In this document: positions 8,695 to 19,078 of the stretch, piece by piece
Position numbering within the stretch: position 1 is the first letter of the stretch
How the letters are laid out: every line of letters begins with the position of its first letter
Origin: Acidovorax sp.
GTDB taxonomy: Bacteria; Pseudomonadota; Gammaproteobacteria; Burkholderiales; Burkholderiaceae_C
NCBI GenBank assembly: GCA_031277855.1
Contig: JAITLO010000006.1
Span: 80,212-144,211 of the forward strand
Direction of reading: 5' to 3'
Length of the DNA stretch: 64,000 nucleotides
Made by a program: the position numbers and the translations under genes
Notes under the pieces: generated by a model
Database searches by the model: none
Told to the model about the DNA's origin: nothing
What the model saw: the letters and a program-made list of their open reading frames with translations, nothing else

Positions 8695-9249
8695 TCAGGC
8701 GGCGCTCTGCGCCTGCTCTTCGCGCGCAATGCGCTGTTTGCGCCAGCGCATGCCCAGGCCACCGATCAGTGCCAGCACCAGGCCCAGACCCATCATGGTT
8801 GGGGCCTCTTCGCTGCTGTGGTCGGCATCTTCCTGCATGTACTGGGCCATTTGCTCGTAGGGCAGCAGGGGCTGGCCGTCGCCGCTGACGGAGTAGGCGT
8901 TGTGCTCGTCGCTGCCGGCGTCGTAGCCGACTTCGATCACCGTGGCATCGGCCATGGACTGGACGGCGGATTCAGGCACCAGCGAGGGCAGCTTGATGGT
9001 CAGGACATCGCCGTCCTGGGGCTTGAGGTCCACCTCGTAGTAATGGGACTGGCTGGAGCCACCACGGCGGCGCTTTTTGGTCACGGTGACCTTGCGTGCT
9101 TCTTGCACGTCGCCGCTGACCATGGTGAGCGAATCCTGCGTCGGAATGCCGCCGCCGTTGGCGCTTTGGTAGAGCAAATAAGCGCTGAAACCGAACAAAG
9201 CCAGACCAGCCAGCAGCACATAGCGTGCGTAGCCCAAGATGAAATTCAT
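8695..9249 (-). CDS. Membrane-anchored protein with two transmembrane ends, DUF3592-like
   Basis: The product is 184 residues. An N-terminal helix (FILGYARYVLLAGLALFGFSAYLLY) is followed by a soluble extracytoplasmic region with a basic patch (TVTKKRRRGGSSQSHYYEV) and a C-terminal helix (MMGLGLVLALIGGLGM) with a basic tail. This layout matches the loosely defined DUF3592 type. ATG 9249 has GAGGGAGGG just upstream. Function is unknown. The gene lies between two terminators and so is probably transcribed alone. Confidence 0.7.
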   Translation of the reverse strand: MNFILGYARYVLLAGLALFGFSAYLLYQSANGGGIPTQDSLTMVSGDVQEARKVTVTKKRRRGGSSQSHYYEVDLKPQDGDVLTIKLPSLVPESAVQSMADATVIEVGYDAGSDEHNAYSVSGDGQPLLPYEQMAQYMQEDADHSSEEAPTMMGLGLVLALIGGLGMRWRKQRIAREEQAQSAA

Positions 9250-9386
9250 GATTTTCCCTCCCTCATGGAGGCTGCTGTTATAGGTGGCGAGACTATAGCG
9301 GCGACCTGTGTCGAAGATGGTCAAAATGTGTCCGAGGAATGTCATATAACATTTGCTAACACCGCCTGAGCCTTGGGCATGGCATG

Positions 9387-9422
9387 AAAAAAGCCAGCCG
9401 CGTTGCCGCAGCTGGCTTTTTG
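9387..9422 (-). terminator. Bidirectional rho-independent terminator downstream of gap
   Basis: The stem AAGCCAGC/GCTGGCTT (9391-9398 and 9411-9418) is flanked by A-run and T-run, so it can work on both strands. It ends the leftward gap transcript. Confidence 0.85.
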
Positions 9423-9425
9423 ATA

Positions 9426-9453
9426 GCAACCAGTGCCCGTCAGCACTGGTTGC
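9426..9453 (-). other. Strong hairpin directly after the gap stop codon
   Basis: A perfect 11-bp inverted repeat GCAACCAGTGC/GCACTGGTTGC (9426-9436 and 9443-9453) with a six-base loop lies between the gap stop codon at 9469 and the terminator at 9387. Two hairpins in series at the end of a highly expressed glycolytic gene suggest mRNA 3'-end protection. Confidence 0.6.
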
Positions 9454-9468
9454 AAGGCCGTTCAGACC

Positions 9469-12605
<3,137 letters not shown>

Positions 12606-12784
12606 GGAGGGCAGCTCCGAGGGGTGAGTGTGCAAAAGATGGGCGGGATTTTACCGATGTGGCAGAACGTGGCTCCCAACGGCTTACAGAGCCCCCTGTT
12701 GGCCGTCGGACCTGTGCGTCATCCAAGGCCCTAAAGTAGCGGCTGGCGGCCCAGCATGTGGCGCCGCGCACCACAGGATTGTTC

Positions 12785-13612
12785 ATGAATGCTTTGCCGG
12801 CGGAACACCGCTCCCAGGTCCACTCCCAGCCTCGTCTTTCCTCTCCTGCTGCCATGCTGCTGGCCGCAGGCCGGGGCTCGCGCATGCGCCCGCTGACCGA
12901 TACCACGCCCAAACCCTTGCTGGCCGTACAGGGCCGTGCGCTGCTGGACTGGCATGTGGCCGCGCTGCAGCGTGACGGTGTGCAGCAGCTGGTGGTGAAC
13001 ACGGCCTGGCTGGGAGAGCAGATCCCCGCGCATTTGAACGCGGCCTGGCCCGCGCTGGTTGCGGCCGGTGGCCTGCGCTATTCGCAAGAGGGCGAAGACT
13101 TTGGCCAGGCCCTGGAAACCGCTGGCGGCATTGCCCGCGCGTTGCCGCTGCTGCCCCCTGTGTTCTGGCTGGCTGCGGGTGATGTGTTTGCACCGGACTT
13201 TGTGTTCGATGCCGCCGCCGCCCAGGCCTTTGCCGCCAGCGACGACCTGGCCCATCTGTGGCTGGTGCCCAACCCGGTGCAGCACCCGCAGGGGGACTTT
13301 GGCCTGCGCGAAAGCGCTCCCGGCAGTGACAGCGGCCGTGCCGTGAATGTGCCTAAAGAAGGTGCCACGGCCGAACAGGCCGCCCTGCCGCGCTACACCT
13401 ACAGCACGATTGCCTTGCTCAAGGCAGAGCTGTTTGGCCAGCCCTGGTGCGATATTCCCGCAGGCAACCCCCAGGGCATTGCCATGCCCCTGGTGCTGCT
13501 GCTGCGCCGCGCCATGGACGCCGGCCGCGTGGGCGCCAGCATTTACCGGGGGCAGTGGGTGGATGTGGGCACGCCCGAGCGCTTGGCCCAGCTCAACCAG
13601 GGCCAGGCATGA
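12785..13612 (+). CDS. murU: N-acetylmuramate-1-phosphate uridylyltransferase (MurU-like nucleotidyltransferase)
   Basis: A 275-residue sugar-1-phosphate nucleotidyltransferase. The signature AAMLLAAGRGSRMRPLTDTT and PKPLL (about residues 22-45) binds the nucleotide. FWLAAGDVF carries the metal-binding Asp (this position is LNGD in many homologues), and the C-terminal GQWVDVGTPERL is typical. In Pseudomonas and Burkholderiales MurU makes UDP-MurNAc from MurNAc 1-phosphate in peptidoglycan recycling. The kinase partner amgK, which normally precedes it, is not adjacent. ATG 12785 was chosen over upstream in-frame codons. The last four bases overlap the next gene (ATGA). Confidence 0.82.
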   Translation: MNALPAEHRSQVHSQPRLSSPAAMLLAAGRGSRMRPLTDTTPKPLLAVQGRALLDWHVAALQRDGVQQLVVNTAWLGEQIPAHLNAAWPALVAAGGLRYSQEGEDFGQALETAGGIARALPLLPPVFWLAAGDVFAPDFVFDAAAAQAFAASDDLAHLWLVPNPVQHPQGDFGLRESAPGSDSGRAVNVPKEGATAEQAALPRYTYSTIALLKAELFGQPWCDIPAGNPQGIAMPLVLLLRRAMDAGRVGASIYRGQWVDVGTPERLAQLNQGQA

Positions 13613-14679
13613 CGCAGCGGTGCGCCCTGGGCCTGCCGCGCCACCTGGTTTGGCAAGGTGCTCCCATCGTCACGGCCTGCACCGCGCAGGCCGCATGGGG
13701 GCAGTGGCTGCTGCTCACCGCAGAGGGCGGCCTGCATGGCATGGACCTGGACAGCGGCCGCAGCCAGCAATTGGCGCAGCTGGAGCTGCCCGCACCCACC
13801 CCGCCCAGGCCGTATTGGCCGCATGGTTTCCAGCTGCATTGCGCACCCAGCGGTGGCTATGCGGTGGTGGCCGATAACGGTGGCAGCTTTGGCCTGCTGG
13901 TGAACCTGGGTACGGGCCAGGTGGTGGCACAGCTGCATGGGGGCGATTACCACCCCCACACCGTGCCGTTTTCCATTGCCTTCACCCAGCACCAGGGGCG
14001 CGATGTGTTGATCCACCGCACGGACTGGAATCGGCTGGACGCGATGGACTGCGCCACGGGCGCCAACCTCACAGCGCGGGACGGCACGCAATACGAGCAG
14101 CCCCATTACCTGGACTATTTCCACGGTGGCTTGCTGCTCAGTCCCTCGGGTGAACATGTGCTGGACGACGGCTGGGTCTGGGCGCCGGTGGGTGTGCCCA
14201 CGGTCTGGTCGCTGCCAGCCTGGCTGGAGGGCAATCCCTGGGAGTCCGAAGACGGCCCTACACGCCGCTGGCTGGCCCAGGGCGAGGGCTGGGCCGAACC
14301 CTGTGTGTGGCTGGACGATGGCCGCATCGCCATCTGGAACCTGGGCAACTGGGAGGAAGACGGTTTTGGCGACGGCGGCCATGTGCCCGGGGTGACGGTG
14401 TTCGACATCCATGCTCCCCGCCCTGAGGACGGCCATGGCGGCACAGCCTGGCCCATGCCGGAGCTGCCCAGAGCCCAACATCTGCACTGCATGGACGGCG
14501 TCTTGTGCGTGGTGGCCGAAGGCCAAAGCTGGCTGTGGGATGTGGCCACGCAGGCACTGCTGGCGCAGGTGCCGGGCTTTGCCCCGCAAGGCCTGCACCG
14601 GGAACGGGGCGAGCTGCTGCAATGGTCGGCCCAAGGCGTGGAAATCAGGCAGGTGCTTGGGGGTGGAAAAGCGCGCTAA
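13609..14679 (+). CDS. Protein of unknown function, translationally coupled to murU
   Basis: The 356-residue product is soluble, without signal peptide or membrane helix. It is rich in Trp, Gly and His and looks like a beta-propeller: repeated short strands with GG/DG turns such as GQWLLLTAEGGLHGMDLDSG, GYAVVADNGGSFGLLVNLGTG, HVLDDGWVWAPVG and DDGRIAIWNLGNW. I do not recognise a named family. ATG 13609 overlaps the murU stop as ATGA, which couples its translation to MurU and hints at a related role or a shared mRNA. Its 3' end carries an ATAGCT-type repeat. Confidence 0.75.
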   Translation: MTQRCALGLPRHLVWQGAPIVTACTAQAAWGQWLLLTAEGGLHGMDLDSGRSQQLAQLELPAPTPPRPYWPHGFQLHCAPSGGYAVVADNGGSFGLLVNLGTGQVVAQLHGGDYHPHTVPFSIAFTQHQGRDVLIHRTDWNRLDAMDCATGANLTARDGTQYEQPHYLDYFHGGLLLSPSGEHVLDDGWVWAPVGVPTVWSLPAWLEGNPWESEDGPTRRWLAQGEGWAEPCVWLDDGRIAIWNLGNWEEDGFGDGGHVPGVTVFDIHAPRPEDGHGGTAWPMPELPRAQHLHCMDGVLCVVAEGQSWLWDVATQALLAQVPGFAPQGLHRERGELLQWSAQGVEIRQVLGGGKAR

Positions 14680-14715
14680 TGCTTGCCTGAAAAGCATTGA
14701 CAGCTATGGAAACCG
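14676..14715 (-). repeat. ATAGCT-type dispersed repeat, copy 2
   Basis: On the minus strand it reads GGTTTCCATAGCTGTCAATG, then CTTTTCAGGCAAGC. It lies between the convergent ends of the murU-linked gene and aphS. Confidence 0.6.
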
Positions 14716-14725
14716 TAGTTCTCGC

Positions 14726-15478
14726 TCATGCCTCTCCTTCGGGCCGGGTGCCTGGCAGCACCAGCTTGCCCTCGCGCATGGCTTGCAGCAGCAAATGCGG
14801 GGTGGTGGAGATATGGGCTTCCAGGGCCAGGGCAGCGCGGGCCTCCTGGCCGGCCATGGCGAGCTCGAAGATCTCCTTGTGCTCGGCATGCACATCGCGT
14901 GTGAGGGCGGGCTGCTCCATGGCGTAGCAGCGGTAGCGCTCGCCATGGCGCGCCAGCAGGCGCAGCACCTTGAGCGTCCAGGGCGAGGCATGGCCACCGA
15001 GCAGGGCTTCGTGAAAGCGCACGTTCAAGGCCTCCCACTGGCGCCGGTTCTCGCTGGACAGGGGCTGCTCTGCGGCCGACAGCTCTTCGTAGCTGGCCTG
15101 TAGCTGGGCCCGCCAGGCCGCATCGCCATGGCGTATGGATTCGCGCAGCGCATGGGTTTCGATGTGCACCCGCAGCCGGGTGATGTCCTGCAGATCGTCC
15201 ATGGCGATGGTGGAGACGCGAAAGCCACGCTGGCCTTCGGCTGTGACCAGGGCATCGCTGACCAGGCGTGTCAGCGCTTCGCGCAAGGTGCCCGCACCGA
15301 CCTCGTAGGCCTGGCGCAGATGCTCTATGCGCAGCTTGCTGCCAGGCAGCAAACGGCCTTCGACAATGTCGGTGCGCAGCCGGGCATAGGTTTGCTCGGT
15401 CAGGGTGCGCGATGACTCGCCGCCGCTGGATTCGGCCTCGGGCAGGGCCGGGTATTGCATAAAGGATTTCTTGGCCAA
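14726..15478 (-). CDS. aphS: GntR/FadR-family repressor of phenol catabolism (AphS-like)
   Basis: A 250-residue regulator with an N-terminal winged helix (LTEQTYARLRTDIVEGRLLP, then LREALTRLVSDALV) and a C-terminal all-helical FCD effector domain containing metal-ligand-type residues (NVRFHEALL, EHKEIFELAM). In Comamonas testosteroni TA441 a GntR protein, AphS, beside aphR represses the phenol genes; position and family match here. The start is TTG 15478 with AGGAG seven bases upstream. That Shine-Dalgarno overlaps the aphR stop codon (AGGAGTAA), so repressor synthesis is coupled to activator translation. ATG 15460 is the alternative start. Confidence 0.88.
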   Translation of the reverse strand: MAKKSFMQYPALPEAESSGGESSRTLTEQTYARLRTDIVEGRLLPGSKLRIEHLRQAYEVGAGTLREALTRLVSDALVTAEGQRGFRVSTIAMDDLQDITRLRVHIETHALRESIRHGDAAWRAQLQASYEELSAAEQPLSSENRRQWEALNVRFHEALLGGHASPWTLKVLRLLARHGERYRCYAMEQPALTRDVHAEHKEIFELAMAGQEARAALALEAHISTTPHLLLQAMREGKLVLPGTRPEGEA

Positions 15479-15482
15479 GCGT

Positions 15483-17186
15483 TTACTCCTCGGTACCTGT
15501 GGTGCGTTCGCGGATGCGTGAGAGCCGGTAGCTGAGTTGGGGGCGTGTCATGCCCAGGGCGCGGGCCGCTGCGGCCAGATTGCCGCTGGCACGGCGCACG
15601 GCCTCTTGCAGCAGCCCGTCTTCCAGGGCGTCCAGCGAAAGTCCCTGGTGCTGCATGCTGTCGTAGACACTGGCCGTGTGCAGATCGCCATCGGCGCCGC
15701 AGGCCTGGGCCAGATGGCCCTGGTCGTCTATGGTGCTCTGGCCGTTGTCGCTCCATTGGGGGAACAGACAGGCCACATCGATGGGCTCGCCGGCCGGCGT
15801 GAGGATGAGGCCGCGCTCCACCAGGTTCTCCAGCTCGCGCACATTGCCGGGCCAGCTGTGGCCGCGCAGCGCGGTCAGCGCCCGGTCGCTGAAGCCCGGG
15901 GCCGGCTTGCCGTGCAAGGCCGAGTATTTCTGCAGCAAATGCATGGCCAGCAGCTCGATATCGTCCACGCGCTCGCGCAGCGCGGGGATACGTATGGGGT
16001 AGACGTTGAGGCGGTAGAGCAGGTCGCGCCGAAAGCGCCCCTGCTCCACGGCTTTTTCCAGGTCCACATTGGTGGCAGCAATCACGCGCACATCGACCTG
16101 GGTGCTGCGGTGGCCGCCCAGGCGTTCCACCTCGCCGCTTTGTAGCACGCGCAGCAGCTTGGCCTGGGCGGCCAGGGGCAACTCGCCCAGCTCGTCCAGC
16201 ATCAGCGTGCCGCCATGGGCGCGCTCAAAGCGGCCTATGCGCGTGGCTGTGGCGCCGGTGAACGCGCCTTTTTCGGCGCCGAACAGCTCGCTCTCTATCA
16301 GGTCGGCGGGCAGGGCCGCGCAGTTCACGGCCACAAAGGGTTTGTCGGCGCGCGGACTCATGGCATGCAGGGCACGCGCAAAGCGCTCCTTGCCCACGCC
16401 GGTCTCGCCCGTGAGCAGCACCGTGACCTGGGTGGGCGCGGCCTTGGACAGCAGCTCCAGTGCGGCCTGAAAGGCCCGTGAATGGCCCAGCAGCGGGCCC
16501 TGGCTGTCGCAAGGGGCCAGGCCGGTACGCAAGGCCTCGACCTGGGACTGCAGCTCGTCCAGGCGTACCAGCATGGAGTCGGGGTCGTAGTCGCGTGCGA
16601 TTTGCTCGCCATCGGGCCACTCATGTTGAAACCGGCCCTCGATCAGGCAGTGTGCGTGGCCGCAGGTGGAGCACTGCATTTCCTTGAAGAACACCGGGCG
16701 ACGGAAGAAAGCGCTGGAGTAACCCGAGGCATAGCCCAGCAGCATCCAGCACGAGGGCTGGTCCTGGGGGCCCCATTCGCGCAAATGGATTTCCGCCTCC
16801 CAGCTGTGCTCCCAGCGCACCACGCATTGAAAGTGGCCGGCCTGCTCGTCGGCCTCGAAGATTTCCGGCGTGGCGCGCACCGCGCCCTCCAGCCGGTGCA
16901 GCTGGGGGCCTACGGCAAACATCTCGAACAGGCTGGCCGTGGGCCGTATCTGGCGTGCCAGCAGCGCATCGCGCTCGCCTGCGGCATAGCCGGCACGCAG
17001 CAGCAGGCGCCGTGTGTGATCGGGGCCCATGGTGTTCATCATTTCGCGGCGCAGGGCGTGAAGAGAGGCCAGGTGCAGCAGCAACATGCGCTGGCCGGAG
17101 AGCCAGATCAGTCCGTCTTCGGTGGAGAAGCGGACCTGGCTGCGCAAATCGGCATCGGAGGGTAAGGCGGGGGGAGTGTGGGGCAT
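15483..17186 (-). CDS. aphR: Sigma-54-dependent phenol-responsive activator (AphR, DmpR/XylR/PoxR type)
   Basis: The 567-residue product is close to DmpR in length and layout. The N-terminal sensor domain ends in a V4R module with a Cys/His cluster ([11 protein letters not shown]). The AAA+ domain has Walker A ([13 protein letters not shown], about residue 250) and the sigma-54 contact loop GAFTGA (about 305). The C-terminus is a Fis-type helix-turn-helix ([20 protein letters not shown]). Phenols bind the sensor and release ATPase activity. ATG 17186 (MPHTPPALP) is preferred to the in-frame ATG 17237 because it gives the DmpR-like N-terminus. It is divergent from the phenol hydroxylase operon and cotranscribed with aphS. 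Confidence 0.93.
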   Translation of the reverse strand: MPHTPPALPSDADLRSQVRFSTEDGLIWLSGQRMLLLHLASLHALRREMMNTMGPDHTRRLLLRAGYAAGERDALLARQIRPTASLFEMFAVGPQLHRLEGAVRATPEIFEADEQAGHFQCVVRWEHSWEAEIHLREWGPQDQPSCWMLLGYASGYSSAFFRRPVFFKEMQCSTCGHAHCLIEGRFQHEWPDGEQIARDYDPDSMLVRLDELQSQVEALRTGLAPCDSQGPLLGHSRAFQAALELLSKAAPTQVTVLLTGETGVGKERFARALHAMSPRADKPFVAVNCAALPADLIESELFGAEKGAFTGATATRIGRFERAHGGTLMLDELGELPLAAQAKLLRVLQSGEVERLGGHRSTQVDVRVIAATNVDLEKAVEQGRFRRDLLYRLNVYPIRIPALRERVDDIELLAMHLLQKYSALHGKPAPGFSDRALTALRGHSWPGNVRELENLVERGLILTPAGEPIDVACLFPQWSDNGQSTIDDQGHLAQACGADGDLHTASVYDSMQHQGLSLDALEDGLLQEAVRRASGNLAAAARALGMTRPQLSYRLSRIRERTTGTEE

Positions 17187-17194
17187 GGAGAAAC

Positions 17195-17202
17195 TATCGA
17201 TA
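17195..17202. promoter_or_regulatory. TATCGATA palindrome near the aphR start, candidate AphS operator
   Basis: TATCGATA followed by AA here and preceded by TT at 17421, so the ten-base TTTATCGATA occurs once on each strand of the control region. This copy lies about nine bases upstream of the aphR start codon. ATCGAT recurs at 17207-17212. Confidence 0.4.
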
Positions 17203-17262
17203 AAACATCGATTTCTGGCTACGGGATTGACCCGCATCCCAGGCCTTGGGCCGCTGGCGCAG

Positions 17263-17278
17263 TTGATGAATTGCGAAC
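17263..17278 (+). promoter_or_regulatory. Upstream activator site 1 for AphR
   Basis: TTGATGAATTGCGAA resembles the XylR/DmpR consensus TTGATCAATTGATCAA in the left half and partly in the right. Its centre is 31 bp from site 2, about three helical turns. Confidence 0.65.
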
Positions 17279-17293
17279 CCCCGCAGGGGGCGC

Positions 17294-17309
17294 TTGATCA
17301 TTTGATCAT
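17294..17309 (+). promoter_or_regulatory. Upstream activator site 2 for AphR
   Basis: TTGATCATTTGATCAT differs from the XylR/DmpR consensus inverted repeat at only two positions. It lies about 150 bp upstream of the -24 element, as enhancer-like sites for sigma-54 promoters do. Confidence 0.85.
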
Positions 17310-17422
17310 GCTGCACCGCAGTAGCTGTTGAGGCACTGTGGCTGCTGCCCTAGGGTTTGCCCGAAAACCTAGGGCCCCCAGCCCGCCCAAACGCGCACAA
17401 ATTTAGGGAGTAACCCTAGATT

Positions 17423-17430
17423 TATCGATA
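17423..17430. promoter_or_regulatory. TATCGATA palindrome just upstream of the sigma-54 promoter, candidate AphS operator
   Basis: It ends 12 bases before the -24 TGGC. A repressor bound here could block promoter access or the DNA loop. The motif is also found near the aphR start on the other strand. Confidence 0.4.
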
Positions 17431-17441
17431 TTTCCATGAAC

Positions 17442-17457
17442 TGGCATGGGCTGTGCA
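17442..17457 (+). promoter_or_regulatory. Sigma-54 (-24/-12) promoter of the phenol hydroxylase operon
   Basis: TGGCATGGGCTGTGCA matches the TGGCAC-N5-TTGCA consensus, with the invariant GG (17443-17444) and GC (17455-17456) spaced exactly 12 bases apart. Transcription should start near 17468, about 24 bases before aphK. Confidence 0.85.
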
Positions 17458-17491
17458 ACTGCAGAGGCCACAGACCCGCCAGGAGCCCCAC

Positions 17492-17683
17492 ATGGAAACA
17501 AGCACCCTCGATCTTCCCGCCTGCGATCTCACGCGCCGCTCGGTGCGTGTGCTGCAAAAGCGCGCCAACGGTTTTGTGGACTTCGAGTTCTCCGTGGGCT
17601 GGCCCGAACTCACGGTGGAGCTGGCCATGACCGAGGCCGACTTCGAGGCCTTTTGCCAGGTCCAGAAAGCCAAGCTGCTCTGA
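17492..17683 (+). CDS. aphK: Phenol hydroxylase assembly subunit (AphK/DmpK)
   Basis: A 63-residue small subunit, first gene of the operon as in dmp, phe and mph clusters. DmpK is known to help assemble iron into the oxygenase but is not needed for turnover. The sequence RSVRVLQKRANGFVDFEF and the ending FCQVQKAKLL are characteristic of the family. ATG 17492 has AGGAG six bases upstream. It is 41 bp from aphL. Confidence 0.92.
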   Translation: METSTLDLPACDLTRRSVRVLQKRANGFVDFEFSVGWPELTVELAMTEADFEAFCQVQKAKLL

Positions 17684-17724
17684 CCACCGCTCACGCATCC
17701 CACGACAACACAGGAGACAAGCCC

Positions 17725-18717
17725 ATGAACATCGAGCTTTCGGCGCGCGAGATACAGCCGCTGCGCCACACCTTTGCCCGTGTGGCAGCGTACACGGGGG
17801 ACAAGCCCGCGTCGCGCTATCTGGAGGCCACGCTGGGCGTGCAGCCCACACACCACTTCCATTACCGGCCGCTGTGGGAGCCCGAGTTCGAGCTGTTCGA
17901 CACCGGCCGCACGGCAATCCGCATGGCCGACTGGAACGCGCTGCGCGATCCACGCCAGTACTACTACGCCACCTGGACCATGACCCGTGCCAAGCAGCAG
18001 GAGGCCGTGGAAGCCAACTACCAGTTTGTGGAGTCACGCAACCTGGCCGGCAAGATGCCCGATGCCCTGCGCGCCAAGGCCTGCGAGGTGTTGATGCCGC
18101 TGCGCCATGTGGCCTGGGGCGGCAATATGAACAACAGCCAGATCTGCTCACGCGGCTACGGCACGCCCTTCACTGCCCCGGCCATGATGCATGCCATGGA
18201 CCATCTGGGCGTGGCCCAGTACCTCACACGCCTGGGCCTGGTCATGGACGAACCCGGCGTGCTCGAGGCCGGCAAGAACGACTGGATGCAGCACCCCGCC
18301 TGGCAGCCGCTGCGCCATCTGGTGGAAGACCTGCTGGTGGTGCAAGACCCCATGGAGCTGTTCGTGGCCCAGAACATGGTGCTCGACGGGCTGCTCTACC
18401 CCCTGATCTACAACCACTTTGTGGACGAGCATGTCACGGTGCAGGGCGGCACGGCCGTGGCCATGCTCACGGCCTTCATGCCCGAGTGGCATGCCGAGAC
18501 CGCGCGCTGGATCGATGCCGTGGTCAAGGTGGCTGCTGCCGAATCCGCAGACAACCGCAGCCAGCTGTCGCGCTGGTATCTGAGCTATGCCGACCATGCC
18601 GGCGTGGCGTTGGCGGCCGTGGCCGAACTGGCCCTGGGCGAGCGTGGCGTGGCCGTGCTCGGTGAAGTCCGCCAAAGCCTGGATGCCCGTGCCCGCAAGG
18701 CCGGTCTGGACATCTGA
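17725..18717 (+). CDS. aphL: Phenol hydroxylase oxygenase beta subunit (AphL/DmpL)
   Basis: The 330-residue product is the beta chain of the (alpha-beta-gamma)2 soluble di-iron monooxygenase. It has the ferritin-like helical fold without iron ligands. Family features are the N-terminal EIQPLRHTFARVA, the WNALRDPRQYYYATWTMTRA helix and the NNSQICSRGYGTPFTAPA segment. AGGAGA precedes ATG 17725. It works with AphN and AphO as the hydroxylase complex. Confidence 0.95.
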   Translation: MNIELSAREIQPLRHTFARVAAYTGDKPASRYLEATLGVQPTHHFHYRPLWEPEFELFDTGRTAIRMADWNALRDPRQYYYATWTMTRAKQQEAVEANYQFVESRNLAGKMPDALRAKACEVLMPLRHVAWGGNMNNSQICSRGYGTPFTAPAMMHAMDHLGVAQYLTRLGLVMDEPGVLEAGKNDWMQHPAWQPLRHLVEDLLVVQDPMELFVAQNMVLDGLLYPLIYNHFVDEHVTVQGGTAVAMLTAFMPEWHAETARWIDAVVKVAAAESADNRSQLSRWYLSYADHAGVALAAVAELALGERGVAVLGEVRQSLDARARKAGLDI

Positions 18718-18728
18718 GGAGCAGCGCC

Positions 18729-19022
18729 ATGAGCACATCTGCCAGCACCCCCATCTCCAAGGTCTTCATCGCCTTTCAGGACAACGAGGAATCGCGCCCT
18801 GTGGTGGACGCCATCCTTGCCGACAACAGCCATGCCCAGGCCGTGTACTCGCCCGGTCTGGTGAAGATCGATGCGCCCGGCCGCCTGGTCATACGCCGCG
18901 CCAGCATCGAAGAGCAGACCGGTCGTCCCTACGAGCTGCAGCAGATCCAGATCAATCTGGTCACGCTGTCCGGCCATGTGGACGAGGACGACGACGAATT
19001 CTCTCTGAGCTGGAACCAATAA
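18729..19022 (+). CDS. aphM: Phenol hydroxylase effector/coupling protein (AphM/DmpM)
   Basis: A 97-residue cofactor-free effector protein that docks on the hydroxylase and couples electron transfer to substrate hydroxylation. It shows the MmoB/DmpM pattern: KVFIAFQDNEESRPVVDAI, then PGLVKIDAPGRLVIRR, then an acidic C-terminus (DEDDDEFSLSW). ATG 18729 is 11 bases from the aphL stop, with GAGGAG in between. Confidence 0.95.
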   Translation: MSTSASTPISKVFIAFQDNEESRPVVDAILADNSHAQAVYSPGLVKIDAPGRLVIRRASIEEQTGRPYELQQIQINLVTLSGHVDEDDDEFSLSWNQ

Positions 19023-19078
19023 GCCCCGTAAGGGCCGCTCACCGAACACCACCAGACAAAGCCATCCAAGGAGACACC

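Larger units (their letters stand above)
17187..17491 (+). promoter_or_regulatory. Divergent aphR/aphK control region
   Basis: This 305-bp stretch has no gene. It holds two DmpR/XylR-like upstream sites (17263-17278 and 17294-17309), a -24/-12 promoter (17442-17457), two TATCGATA palindromes (17195-17202 and 17423-17430) that may bind AphS, and the aphK ribosome site AGGAG at 17481-17485. No clear sigma-70 promoter for aphR was identified. Confidence 0.8.

Noticed and set aside
12606..12635. Transketolase starting at TTG 12635
   Set aside because: ATG 12605 gives the family N-terminus and has a usable ribosome site.
17187..17237. Extended AphR N-terminus starting at 17237
   Set aside because: The extra 17 residues have no match in DmpR-like proteins and would run over one TATCGATA site; 17186 gives the usual length.
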